This document shows positions 44,199 to 52,880 of a DNA stretch of 64,000 nucleotides, in pieces. A program made the translations under genes and the position numbers. Origin of the DNA: an uncultured bacterium. GTDB lineage: Bacteria > Bacillota > Clostridia > Lachnospirales > Lachnospiraceae. Position 1 is the first letter of the stretch. Every line of letters begins with the position of its first letter. The stretch lies in assembly GCA_905214675.1 (NCBI GenBank), contig CAJMMS010000001.1:39308-103307 (forward strand), read 5' to 3'. The notes under the pieces are model-generated. The model saw only the letters and a list, made by a program, of their open reading frames with translations, was not told where the DNA came from and ran no database searches.

Positions 44199-45588
44199 AA
44201 TCCGGGAAATCCACGAATATCCACCGATCAGCACCCTGGCTTCCAGATGGAAGGATGAGATGGATCTTGTTTTTCTGGATTCTTCTCTTGAGAACCGGCT
44301 GGGACGTTACTCTATCATTGGGAGGAAACCATATCAGAAACTTGTACTGAGTGATGATGGCTTTTTTGTGAACGGTGAAAAGCAGGAGACAGCATTTGAA
44401 GATTATCTGAGAACTTATCTGAAAGCACATCCGGATGTTAATGAGAGTGATCTGCCGATCGTTTCCGGTGCGATGGGATATTTTACATATGATTATGGAC
44501 GGCAGAAAGAGAAAATAGTGACCAGGCATCCAAAGGAAGTGGATATGCCGGATGTGATCCTTTGTTTTTATGATAATTTTATTATTGAAGATCATCAGGA
44601 GAAACGTTTCTATCTGGTGGCAAACGGTCAGACCGAAGCGGTGGATACGCTGCTTGATGATGTGGAAAACCTGGTTGCAGAAACGTATCTTATGTGGAAA
44701 AACGGACAGATTCCGGAGACAAAAGCGGATCACAGTGAAATAAAAATAACGCCGAATTTCACAAAAGAAGCCTATAAACAGGCAGTAAAAGACATGATTA
44801 ACTACATTGTGGAAGGTGATATTTATATTGCAAATATGACACAGCATCTTACGGTGGAGAGCGGACGTGCGCCGTATGATGTATTCTGTTCGCTTCGCAG
44901 GGACAATCCTTCGCCGTTCGGGGGTTATTTAAACTATGGGGATCTGCAGATTGTCAGTGCATCGCCGGAGCGTTTTTTGCAGATGCGTGATGGTGTTGTA
45001 GCGACCAGGCCGATCAAAGGTACCAGAAAGAGAGGAGCCACCAAAGAAGAAGATGCGGCGATGCGAAAAGAACTGGAAGAGTCTGATAAGGATAAGAGCG
45101 AACTTCTTATGATTGTTGATCTGGAGCGAAATGACCTGAACCGTGTCTGCGTGCCTGGGAGCGTCAAAGTAACGGAAATGTACAGTATTGAGACGTATGC
45201 GACGGTCTTTCATCTGGTATCAGAAGTACAGGGAAGGCTTGCAGAAGGCAAAAATGTTGCGGATCTACTACAGGCAGCCTTTCCGGGCGGCTCGATCACC
45301 GGAGCACCAAAACTGCGGGCAATGGAGATCATCGAAGAACTGGAGCACAGCAGAAGAAATCTTTACACTGGTTCGATCGGTTATCTGACACTTGACGGCG
45401 ACTGCGATTTCAATATTGTGATCCGCACAGCGGTACATAAAAATGGAAGATATTATCTGGGAGTCGGAGGTGGTATTACCTGCGAGTCTGAAACAGAGTT
45501 TGAATATGAAGAGACGCTTCAGAAAGCAAAAGCCGTTCTGCAGGCGTTGGAAGGGAGAAAAGAAATTGATAAAATATCTGTTGTTTGA
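44191..45588 (+). CDS. pabB: Aminodeoxychorismate synthase component I
   Basis: The ATG behind GGAGGTG gives 465 residues of the chorismate-binding family. The motif PIKGTRKRG with Lys276 marks PabB; TrpE has Ala here. SPERFLQMR, ELLMIVDLERNDL and GGSITGAPKLRAMEIIEELE are the remaining active-site blocks. It converts chorismate to aminodeoxychorismate with ammonia from PabA, feeding folate synthesis. It overlaps pabA at the start and the HAD gene at the end, so the operon is tightly coupled. Confidence 0.95.
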   Translation: MHKIREIHEYPPISTLASRWKDEMDLVFLDSSLENRLGRYSIIGRKPYQKLVLSDDGFFVNGEKQETAFEDYLRTYLKAHPDVNESDLPIVSGAMGYFTYDYGRQKEKIVTRHPKEVDMPDVILCFYDNFIIEDHQEKRFYLVANGQTEAVDTLLDDVENLVAETYLMWKNGQIPETKADHSEIKITPNFTKEAYKQAVKDMINYIVEGDIYIANMTQHLTVESGRAPYDVFCSLRRDNPSPFGGYLNYGDLQIVSASPERFLQMRDGVVATRPIKGTRKRGATKEEDAAMRKELEESDKDKSELLMIVDLERNDLNRVCVPGSVKVTEMYSIETYATVFHLVSEVQGRLAEGKNVADLLQAAFPGGSITGAPKLRAMEIIEELEHSRRNLYTGSIGYLTLDGDCDFNIVIRTAVHKNGRYYLGVGGGITCESETEFEYEETLQKAKAVLQALEGRKEIDKISVV

Positions 45589-46216
45589 CCTGGACGGAAC
45601 GATCACGGATTCGGCAGACGGGATCACCAATTCGGTTGCCTATGCACTTGGAAAGATGGGGATTTCGGAAGAAAAGAGCAATCTTTACCGTTTCGTGGGA
45701 CCTCCGCTTCGTGACTCTTTTATGGATTTTTACGGTTTTGATGAGAAAAAAGCAGAGGAAGGCGTGCGGCTTTACCGTGAATATTATGCAAGAAAAGGCA
45801 TTTTTGAAAATAAAGTCTATCCTGGTATCCCACATCTTTTGCAGACATGTAAAGTGCAGGGCAAAAAAGTGATTCTGGCGACCTCCAAGCCGCAGGTCTA
45901 TGCAAAACAGATCCTGGAACATTTTGAACTGGCAGAGTATTTTGACGATATCCAGGGAAGTTCCATGGATGGAAGCAAGGTACGCAAAGAAGATGTGATA
46001 CAGTCTGCGCTTTTGGATAATGAGATCACCGATATGCAGGAAGTACTGATGATCGGAGACCGCAAACATGATGTGATCGGCTCAGGCAAATTCGGGATTT
46101 CCTGCGTTGGTGTACTTTATGGATATGGCGGAAGGGAAGAACTTACCGTCTGTGGTGCAAAATGGATCGTGGATACGGTAGAAGATCTGGAGAGATTTCT
46201 TCTTTCCTTGCAGTAG
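45566..46216 (+). CDS. HAD-superfamily phosphatase (Gph/PGP-like) in the pab operon
   Basis: The start is most likely a TTG 8 bp behind GGGAG and inside the pabB end, giving 216 residues beginning with the HAD motif I LLFDLDGTITDS. Motif II is ILATSKPQ, the motif III Lys is in GSKVRKEDVI, and motif IV is MIGDRKHDVIG. The small alpha-helical cap fits phosphoglycolate phosphatase-like enzymes. Its place between pabB and pabC suggests a folate-linked phosphatase, possibly for dihydroneopterin phosphate; that is inference. General repair of phosphoglycolate is the alternative. Confidence 0.85.
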   Translation: MIKYLLFDLDGTITDSADGITNSVAYALGKMGISEEKSNLYRFVGPPLRDSFMDFYGFDEKKAEEGVRLYREYYARKGIFENKVYPGIPHLLQTCKVQGKKVILATSKPQVYAKQILEHFELAEYFDDIQGSSMDGSKVRKEDVIQSALLDNEITDMQEVLMIGDRKHDVIGSGKFGISCVGVLYGYGGREELTVCGAKWIVDTVEDLERFLLSLQ

Positions 46217-46237
46217 CGTATCAGAAAGGGAAAGAAT

Positions 46238-47032
46238 GTGCAAAAACAAACAGAAATAAACCAAAATGCGGACAAAATTGCAGGGCAGAAAGTTTTTGCA
46301 GACGATGGTTTTTATTTTGGTATCGGAGCTTTTGAAACGATCGCGGTGGAAGACGGGGTTCCTCAGCTTCTTGCCTGGCATCTGGAGCGTTTGCGGAAAA
46401 GTCTTGCATTTTTCAAGATTGCGCAGACAGTAGAGGAGCAGGAGGTAAATACCTGGCTGAAAGAGTATGAAGAGTCCGAAGAAAAGCGGCATGGAGCACT
46501 TAAGATTACCGTCAGTGCGCAGAATAAACAGTTTACCCTGCGAAAAAATACGTATACGAAGGAACAATATCAGAAGGGATTTAGACTTGATTTTTCCAGC
46601 ATCCGGCGAAATGAGACTTCACCGCTGATCTATCATAAAACGCTGGCGATCGCGGAGAATATTCTGGAGAAAAGAAAGGCGAAAGCATCCGGGCTGGATG
46701 AACTGATTTTCCAGAATCAGAAAGGGCAGATCAGTGAGGGATGTACCACGAATATCTTTTTTAAAAAAGACAATAGACTGTTCACACCGCCTGTCAGCAG
46801 TGGTATGCTGCCTGGAGTGATGCGAAGATATATAATAGAAGAAACCAGAAGAAAGGGAGTACTTCTGGAAGAAAAAGAACTGTATCCTGGGGACGTAGAG
46901 TGGTTTGATGGATGCTTTGTGACAAATTCACTGCTGGGTGTGATGCCGGCAGCCAGTTTGGGTGACAGAAATTTTGATGTGGGTCAGATTTTACATTTTG
47001 CTGAGGATTTTGGTCTGCCTTTTCTGCTATAG
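46238..47032 (+). CDS. pabC: 4-amino-4-deoxychorismate lyase
   Basis: The GTG start follows AAAGGG. The 264-residue protein is a fold-type IV PLP enzyme: DDGFYFGIGAFETIAVEDG at the N-terminus, the PLP Lys in IYHKTLAIAEN, and the EGCTTNIFF phosphate-binding block. Branched-chain or D-amino-acid aminotransferases share this fold, but the operon with pabA and pabB supports release of p-aminobenzoate and pyruvate from aminodeoxychorismate. It ends the pab operon; no terminator is obvious. Confidence 0.9.
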   Translation: MQKQTEINQNADKIAGQKVFADDGFYFGIGAFETIAVEDGVPQLLAWHLERLRKSLAFFKIAQTVEEQEVNTWLKEYEESEEKRHGALKITVSAQNKQFTLRKNTYTKEQYQKGFRLDFSSIRRNETSPLIYHKTLAIAENILEKRKAKASGLDELIFQNQKGQISEGCTTNIFFKKDNRLFTPPVSSGMLPGVMRRYIIEETRRKGVLLEEKELYPGDVEWFDGCFVTNSLLGVMPAASLGDRNFDVGQILHFAEDFGLPFLL

Positions 47033-47102
47033 TTTTGTAGTAAAGAAATCAGGACAATCGTTTATTAAGTAAGAGGCAGCGGAAGCTGTAAGGGGAGAGA
47101 AG

Positions 47103-47660
47103 ATGTTACTGTTGATAAGTGGACTGAGTGAAGGAACCAGAAGACAGGAGTTTGAGCAGATTTATGAACAGAATTACCGCACGATGTATTATGTAGCTTT
47201 GAAGATTTTGAAAAATAAAGAAGAAGCAGAAGATGCAGTGCAAAGTTCTTTTGTAAAACTTGCAGAACGATATGATAAGTACCGTCATCTCGGACAGCAG
47301 GAGATGACCAGTCTGTGTGTGATCATTGTAAAAAACAAATGTCTGGATATTCTGCGGGTGTCAAAAAGCGGCCTGCAGTCTGAACTTGAAAAAGTAGATT
47401 ACGCACTTTCCGATGCAAAGGATCAGCCATTGGAAAATGTTATTCAGGAAGAGGGAGTGAAGGAACTGATGCAGGCGATGAAGCTTCTGCCGGAAAGGCT
47501 GCGGCTGGTGCTGGAGCTTCGTTATTTCCATGAATACAGCAACGGTGAGATTGCGGAAATTCTGGATATCAGTAAAAAGAATGTAGAGATTCGGCTGTAC
47601 CGTGCCAAGAAGAGAATGAAGGAGGTGCTGCAAAATGAAAGAGAACGACAGGAAATTTGA
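47103..47660 (+). CDS. ECF-type RNA polymerase sigma factor
   Basis: A 185-residue sigma factor behind GGGAGAGAAG. Region 2 (FEQIYEQNYRTMYYVALKILKNKEEAEDAVQSSFVKL) and region 4 (LPERLRLVLELRYFHEYSNGEIAEIL then VEIRLYRAKKRM) are clear. It overlaps the DUF4179 gene by 26 bp. That partner is the probable anti-sigma factor, a common pairing in Lachnospiraceae. The bases before it (around CGTTTATTAAG at 47059) faintly resemble the -10 of the second ECF promoter, but no matching -35 is seen. Confidence 0.92.
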   Translation: MLLLISGLSEGTRRQEFEQIYEQNYRTMYYVALKILKNKEEAEDAVQSSFVKLAERYDKYRHLGQQEMTSLCVIIVKNKCLDILRVSKSGLQSELEKVDYALSDAKDQPLENVIQEEGVKELMQAMKLLPERLRLVLELRYFHEYSNGEIAEILDISKKNVEIRLYRAKKRMKEVLQNERERQEI

Positions 47661-48846
47661 AGAATTATTAAAAGAGGCAGTTTGCAGTTACCATAAGGCA
47701 GAGATGGAAGAACTGCCCTCAGAAGAAGAACTGAGAGATCTTCAGCTTTCGGAAGATTTTTACCGGAACATGGACGGACTGGTAAAAAAGCAGAAACACC
47801 GGTGGCAATATCGTTTTGTGCGTTACACGGCGGTTGCGGCAAGCCTTCTGTTGTTTACATTTGGAACGGTTGGTGCAGCAGCCTATGCACTGATGGGAGC
47901 CGAGAACTTCAAGGCATTCTTTAAGAAACATGCAAAAGAGTACCAGATGTCTGACAGCGCAGTGATGGATCTGGAGCAGTTGACCGATATGGCAGTGACA
48001 ACCGCCGGAACCGTTTACGAGGATGACGCTATCCGTCTGGATCTCAAAGGTCTGATCAAGAGCGGCAATCGCTTTTCAATGATTGTAGAAGGGACTTTAA
48101 AGCAGCAGAAGCAGATCGTGACAGAGGATGGACCGCAGGAAGTGCATAATTATACCTTCCTGAATACAGATGTTGATGCCGATCAGGATCTTATGGCAAG
48201 CGCATCCTATTATTTCCAGGAGGATGATGAGAGTCTTGCATCGAATCAGTTTGTCTATGTGGTGAATTATTCAGCAGAAGCTGGTTTTGACAGTGAGCAG
48301 TACGAATTTACGTTCCAGGATTTTGGTTATTATCAGGAGGACGAAGAAGCAGAGGAAGCGGAAAGCACGGAAGAAGCAGCCTCAGCTTCTGGCACCGTGG
48401 AAGATCCGGGCATACTGGAGAGGCCGGTTGCTGTCTGCTCTGGTACCTGGAAATTTGCCGTAGATATGGATCAGGCAAAAGATATTTCCGGTAAACAGAC
48501 CTGTGATGAGCCTGTGTCAGATGGGGAACATACGGTAAACATAAAGCAGATAGTGCTTTCGCCGATGGGATGCTCCATTTATATGACACTTCCGGAGCCG
48601 GGAGATTCCAGTGACTATTTTGACAATGTTCATATCCGTCTGAAAAACGGCAGTCTGTTATCCGAAGAATATTATGAAATGGGGATTGCAGACAGTGAGA
48701 TTTATGGTGAAGAGGAAAAGCGTACACAGACAGAAATTTCCAGAGAATTTGATTTTGAATTTCGTGTGCCGATCGATATCACTCAGGTAAAAGCAATCGA
48801 AATTTTCGGAGAATCTTTTGAGGTTACGTTAAAAAATAGTTTTTGA
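47635..48846 (+). CDS. DUF4179 membrane protein, probable anti-sigma factor
   Basis: A 403-residue single-pass protein: a cytoplasmic N-terminus (about 1-60), a membrane helix (about 62-86), and a large extracytoplasmic part with the DUF4179 domain starting after the helix, then an acidic Glu/Ser/Ala linker (about 228-258) and a second beta-rich domain. The gene overlaps that of the ECF sigma factor, so the cytoplasmic tail likely holds the sigma. The outside domain presumably detects an envelope signal. Signal unknown. Confidence 0.82.
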   Translation: MKENDRKFEELLKEAVCSYHKAEMEELPSEEELRDLQLSEDFYRNMDGLVKKQKHRWQYRFVRYTAVAASLLLFTFGTVGAAAYALMGAENFKAFFKKHAKEYQMSDSAVMDLEQLTDMAVTTAGTVYEDDAIRLDLKGLIKSGNRFSMIVEGTLKQQKQIVTEDGPQEVHNYTFLNTDVDADQDLMASASYYFQEDDESLASNQFVYVVNYSAEAGFDSEQYEFTFQDFGYYQEDEEAEEAESTEEAASASGTVEDPGILERPVAVCSGTWKFAVDMDQAKDISGKQTCDEPVSDGEHTVNIKQIVLSPMGCSIYMTLPEPGDSSDYFDNVHIRLKNGSLLSEEYYEMGIADSEIYGEEEKRTQTEISREFDFEFRVPIDITQVKAIEIFGESFEVTLKNSF

Positions 48847-48920
48847 CGGATTTTTACAGGCACACATAAATAGAAAAGACAGACCGTATACTGTTAAAAA
48901 CAGCGTGGAGGGCGAAAGAT

Positions 48921-49334
48921 ATCCGGATAGAAAAATGGATAGCCTGGTTTAGCGGTATGTGTTTGCTGTTCCTGTGCCTTACGGGATGTTCTCTGGCAGA
49001 TGGAGAACAAAAGCGCGTTGCAGTGGAGTTTCAGGTGGTTGCTTACGATGAAGCACCGCAGAAGCTGCAGGAGATTGTAGAAAACCATAAAAAAGAAGAG
49101 ATCAAGATGACCTGGGAAGGCAAGGATGGGCTGTATCTGATCCGTGGCTATGGAGAGCAGCCGACCGGTGGCTACAGTATCAGTGCGGATGCGGTAGAAC
49201 TGGCGGAGGACGGACTTCATGTGACAACGACACTGATACCACCACAGAAAGAGCCGGCAGCGAAGGAAGCTTCCTATCCGTGTATTATCCTCTTTGTGAA
49301 AAATACAGGGCAGGAAGTTACCTTTGAACCATGA
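48921..49334 (+). CDS. PrcB-like lipoprotein, possibly starting at ATC
   Basis: A small lipoprotein with lipobox LTGC and a C-terminal PrcB-type domain (GYGEQPTGGYSISADAVEL ... PCIILFVKNTG). PrcB proteins stabilise proteases in oral spirochaetes; here the role is unknown. The first in-frame ATG (48957) lacks an RBS and would leave a signal sequence without positive charges. Reading from ATC at 48921, 8 bp behind GGAGGG, gives an ideal basic N-terminus and 137 residues with Cys23 lipidated. The ATC start is therefore proposed, with the ATG form as fallback. Confidence 0.65.
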   Translation: MRIEKWIAWFSGMCLLFLCLTGCSLADGEQKRVAVEFQVVAYDEAPQKLQEIVENHKKEEIKMTWEGKDGLYLIRGYGEQPTGGYSISADAVELAEDGLHVTTTLIPPQKEPAAKEASYPCIILFVKNTGQEVTFEP

Positions 49335-49405
49335 CAGGAAAAGCAAGGTCTAAGAAAAATCCCTTTTGCATACATTGATTTGAGATGATGCGAAAGGGGT
49401 TTTTT

Positions 49406-50965
49406 ATGGATATATTAAAGAAAAACATACGCATGAGCCGTAGAAAAAGCCAGGCAATGAACCAGATCACGCTGGAAGAAGATATGAATGTGCCGGACAG
49501 CAAGGCAGATGCGGCCGGAATCATCCAGCAGCGGGGAAGAATCAAGGTGGAAGAAAGCAAGATCCTGGAAAACCAGATTCTTACGACAGGTTATCTGGAA
49601 GTGTGGATTCTGTATCTGTCAGACAATGAAAATCATCAGGTTCACAGGTTGCAGACAAAACTTCCTTTTACCGAAAAACTGAATCTGGAAGGGGCAAAGC
49701 CAGGAGATAATATCAGCCTGAAATGGGAAATTGAGGATATCCGGGTCCAACTGATCAATTCAAGAAAGATCAGCATTCAGGCACTTGTAACTTTTGAAGC
49801 GGCGGTGGAAGAACTTTATGATGCACAGGCAGCCGTGGAAATAAAAGATTTTCCGGATATCAGTGTGAAAACAAAAGAGCTCCATCCGCTGTCCATGATC
49901 GTGCAGAAAAAAGATATTTTCCGCATTAAAGATGAAATCAGTCTGGCTTCGAATAAACCGAATATCGGAGAAATATTGTGGGAAAATATACAGCTCCGGT
50001 CGTGGGATGTAAGGGTACAGGACGGCAGTCTTTCCATCAAAGGCGAACTGTTTGTATTTGTACTGTATGCAGCAGATGATGAAGAAGGAACGAGACAGTG
50101 GATAGAATCAGTGGTTCCGTTTCAGGGAGAAATCGAATGTGCCGGATGCAGACCGGAAATGATACCGGATATTGAAGTCATACTGGCAGAAAGTACGCTG
50201 GAAGTGCGTCCGGATTATGATGGAGAAGAAAGAATCTTACAACTGGATGCAGTACTGGAACTGGATATTCGGATTTATGACGAGGATACCGTGCAGATTC
50301 TGGAAGATGTCTATGCACCATCCAAAGAATTGATCCCTGTCTTTCGTGAGGAAACTTATGAAAGTCTGCTGATCCGCAACTATGCGAAAAACAGGATTTC
50401 AGACCGCATCCATATTTCCGGAACTGCACCGAAACTTTTGCAGATCTGCCATTGCAGCGGCGAAGTGAAAGTGGATGAAATCGCAAAAACAGAGCAGGGG
50501 ATCCGGATGGAAGGTGCAGTAGCAATATCCGTTCTTTATATCACAGCAGACGATGATCGTCCGTTTGCCCTGCTGGAAGGTGTGATTCCGTTTTCCCATG
50601 AAATGGAGGCAGAAGGAATAGCCAACGAATGTCGCTTTCATTTGCAGCCACAGCTTGAACAGCTTACGGCATCCATGCTTGGCGGTGAGGAAGTGGAGCT
50701 GAAAGGAACGATCAGCCTGAATCTGTTTGCTGTGCGCATCCGGCGTCAGAACTGCATCCGGGATATCGAAGAAAAAGAACTGGATCTGAAAAAAATACAG
50801 GACAGTCCGGGAATCGTATGTTATGTAGTACAGCCGGAGGATACGCTATGGGATATTGCAAAAAAATATTATACGACTCCGGAGCGTCTGAAGAAAATGA
50901 ATCAGATAAAAGAAGAAATCAGGCCGGGGCAGAAGCTTCTGCTGGTGAAATCTGCGACGGTTTAA
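49406..50965 (+). CDS. SPOCS (DUF3794)/LysM sporulation protein, SipL-like
   Basis: The ATG 6 bp behind AAAGGGG gives 519 residues. Three DUF3794/SPOCS domains (about 30-150, 165-300, 320-455) precede a C-terminal LysM domain (CYVVQPEDTLWDIAKKYYTT). This architecture is that of SipL, which tethers the spore coat to the forespore through SpoIVA in Clostridioides. Several SPOCS-LysM paralogues exist in Clostridia, so the exact orthologue is uncertain. It supports a sporulating host and precedes ispE, as in many Lachnospiraceae. Confidence 0.88.
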   Translation: MDILKKNIRMSRRKSQAMNQITLEEDMNVPDSKADAAGIIQQRGRIKVEESKILENQILTTGYLEVWILYLSDNENHQVHRLQTKLPFTEKLNLEGAKPGDNISLKWEIEDIRVQLINSRKISIQALVTFEAAVEELYDAQAAVEIKDFPDISVKTKELHPLSMIVQKKDIFRIKDEISLASNKPNIGEILWENIQLRSWDVRVQDGSLSIKGELFVFVLYAADDEEGTRQWIESVVPFQGEIECAGCRPEMIPDIEVILAESTLEVRPDYDGEERILQLDAVLELDIRIYDEDTVQILEDVYAPSKELIPVFREETYESLLIRNYAKNRISDRIHISGTAPKLLQICHCSGEVKVDEIAKTEQGIRMEGAVAISVLYITADDDRPFALLEGVIPFSHEMEAEGIANECRFHLQPQLEQLTASMLGGEEVELKGTISLNLFAVRIRRQNCIRDIEEKELDLKKIQDSPGIVCYVVQPEDTLWDIAKKYYTTPERLKKMNQIKEEIRPGQKLLLVKSATV

Positions 50966-50973
50966 AAAGGACT

Positions 50974-51004
50974 ATTGACGTTTTTGTATTTTTAGTGATA
51001 CAAT
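50974..51004 (+). promoter_or_regulatory. Promoter of ispE
   Basis: TTGACG (50974-50979), about 17-18 bp, then TACAAT; the start codon is about 45 bp further. Confidence 0.75.
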
Positions 51005-51046
51005 ATAGAAAAAATTGTATACAAAATGCAAAAATTCGAGGTGCAA

Positions 51047-51907
51047 ATGAAAGAAATCAAGCTGAAAGCAATGGCAAAAATCAATCTCGGACTGGATGTA
51101 GTCCGGAAAAGAGAAGATGGATATCATGAAGTACGTATGATCATGCAGACTATCCGCATGTACGATCAGATTAAGCTAACAGAGCAGAATGAGCCGGGAA
51201 TAAAAGTGAAAACCAACGTCAGTTTTCTTCCTGTAAATCAAGACAATCTGGTTTATAAAGCAGCAAAGCTTCTGATGGATGAATTTCAGGTCACTTCCGG
51301 TGTGGAGATTGATCTGCGGAAATTTATCCCGACTGCAGCCGGTATGGGCGGTGGAAGTTCAGATGCAGCAGCCGTTCTTGTCGGAGTAAACCGGATGTTC
51401 CGGCTGGGACTTACCAAGCGGGAACTGATGGAACGTTCCGTAGCGATCGGTGCAGATGTACCGTTTTGTGTACTGAGGGGAACAGCACTTGCAGAAGGGA
51501 TCGGTGAAGTTTTAACACCCCTTCCGTCACTGCCAGCCTGTTTTGTGCTGATCGCAAAACCACCGGTCAATGTGTCCACGAAGTTTGTCTACACAAACTT
51601 AAAAGCCAATGAACTTACAGAGCATCCGGATATTGACGGACAGATCCAGGCTTTACAGGATGGAGATCTGGAAGGAGTGTGCAGGAAAATGGGAAATGTT
51701 CTTGAAAATGTTACCATTCCTGCTTATCCGGTCATCCAGACGATCAAGGATAAAATGATGCAGTGCGGTGCGGTAAATGCCATGATGAGCGGCAGTGGTC
51801 CGACCGTATTTGGTATTTTTACAGAGCGTGAACAGGCAGAAAAGGCAGCAGAACTTCTGCGTGAAGAAGAAAAGATCAGACAGGTGTTTGTAACAACAGC
51901 CATATGA
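51047..51907 (+). CDS. ispE: 4-diphosphocytidyl-2-C-methyl-D-erythritol kinase
   Basis: The ATG 5 bp behind GAGG is preferred to one 21 bp upstream, since the protein then starts MKEIKLKAMAKINLGLDV like other IspE. The 286-residue GHMP kinase has the ATP loop PTAAGMGGGSSDAAAVL and the C-terminal MMSGSGPTVFGIF motif. It phosphorylates CDP-ME in the MEP isoprenoid pathway. The GntR gene follows after 88 bp. Confidence 0.95.
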   Translation: MKEIKLKAMAKINLGLDVVRKREDGYHEVRMIMQTIRMYDQIKLTEQNEPGIKVKTNVSFLPVNQDNLVYKAAKLLMDEFQVTSGVEIDLRKFIPTAAGMGGGSSDAAAVLVGVNRMFRLGLTKRELMERSVAIGADVPFCVLRGTALAEGIGEVLTPLPSLPACFVLIAKPPVNVSTKFVYTNLKANELTEHPDIDGQIQALQDGDLEGVCRKMGNVLENVTIPAYPVIQTIKDKMMQCGAVNAMMSGSGPTVFGIFTEREQAEKAAELLREEEKIRQVFVTTAI

Positions 51908-51910
51908 TAA

Positions 51911-51942
51911 TACGGGGATTGCAGAAGCGCGAACAATCCGTA
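51911..51942. repeat. Short hairpin related to the 43-kb repeat
   Basis: TACG, GGATTG, loop, CAATCC, GTATG: the CGGATTG/CAATCCGTATG ends match hairpin 1 of copies A and B, but the interior is unrelated. It may be a remnant. Confidence 0.35.
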
Positions 51943-51995
51943 TGGCAGCTTTTGATACCTGTATCCTATAGTCAGAAAAATACGGAGGAAAATAA

Positions 51996-52682
51996 ATGAC
52001 GGGCGATTTTCAACTGGAGATGAATGAGTACCTTCCGCTTCGGGATGTTGTATTCCAGACTTTGCGGCAGGCGATTTTAAAAGGAGAACTGAAACCGGGT
52101 GAGAGGCTGATGGAGATTCAACTGGCTCAGAAACTGGGAGTCAGCCGTACTCCGGTACGTGAGGCGATCCGCAAGCTGGAACTGGAAGGTCTGGTACTGA
52201 TGATACCGCGAAAAGGTGCGGAAGTGGCAGAGATCACGATCAAAGATCTGGAAGATGTTCTGGAAGTACGTGCAGCACTGGAAGAACTGGCAGTCTGCGA
52301 TGCCTGCGAGAATATCACGGAAGAACAGATTCTGGCATTAAAGAAAGCTGCTGATAATTTCCGGATTGCTCTGGAATCCGATGACCTGGTAAAATGTGCG
52401 GAAACCGATATGGCATTCCACGAGATTATTTACAGTGCGACGAATAACAAACGTCTTTTGCAAATCTTAAACAATTTAAGAGAGCAGATGTATCGTTACC
52501 GCATGGAATATCTCAAAGAGCCAGGCACACATAAACTGCTTTTAAAAGAGCATGAGGCGATCTACAGTGCACTGAAAAAGCACGACAAAGCAGAGGCGGG
52601 CAGTGCGATCCGTATTCATATCGAAAACCAGAGACGTTCGATCATCAGCAGTCTGCGAGATGCCGGAAGAGTAAAAGAATAA
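51996..52682 (+). CDS. GntR-family (FadR/FCD) transcriptional regulator
   Basis: A 228-residue regulator behind ATACGGAGG. The winged helix includes LRQAILKGELKPGERLMEIQLAQKLGVSRTPVREAIRKLELEG; the C-terminal FCD domain has the metal-binding pattern (Asp and His in ETDMAFHEIIY, then HEAIYSAL and IRIHIENQ). FCD regulators sense organic acids such as lactate or gluconate. It often follows ispE in related genomes without a known link. No operator is evident. Confidence 0.92.
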   Translation: MTGDFQLEMNEYLPLRDVVFQTLRQAILKGELKPGERLMEIQLAQKLGVSRTPVREAIRKLELEGLVLMIPRKGAEVAEITIKDLEDVLEVRAALEELAVCDACENITEEQILALKKAADNFRIALESDDLVKCAETDMAFHEIIYSATNNKRLLQILNNLREQMYRYRMEYLKEPGTHKLLLKEHEAIYSALKKHDKAEAGSAIRIHIENQRRSIISSLRDAGRVKE

Positions 52683-52745
52683 GCATAAAAAAAGAAAACT
52701 GGTAAATAATAGGAAAGAGTGAAGGAGACAACGCTCTTTCCTATT

Positions 52746-52853
52746 TTTGATGTCATGAGGAAGCAGCCATTTACGCAGTAAATGTGCAGATTCCGAATTG
52801 TTTGAAGAATTGCGAGAGTTACTTTGTAACGGAGCAATTCGTAGGACATCAAA
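52746..52853. repeat. Structured intergenic repeat, copy C (inverted, diverged)
   Basis: A 108-bp copy in reverse orientation to A and B. Outer stem TTTGATGTC / GACATCAAA; hairpin CATTTAC-GCA-GTAAATG; and GAATTGC / GCAATTC enclosing GTTAC-TTT-GTAAC. Compared with A, several paired positions changed on both strands, keeping the stems. It ends 27 bp before gerA. Confidence 0.8.
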
Positions 52854-52880
52854 TATAATGTCCAGGGGGAAAATAAGCAG

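Noticed and set aside
43735..44847. 370-codon minus-strand reading frame across pabA and pabB
   Set aside because: Antisense shadow of conserved enzymes; no RBS or family signature.
47042..47064. ECF promoter for the first sigma gene
   Set aside because: CGTTTATTAAG resembles a -10, but no plausible -35 lies 16 bp upstream.
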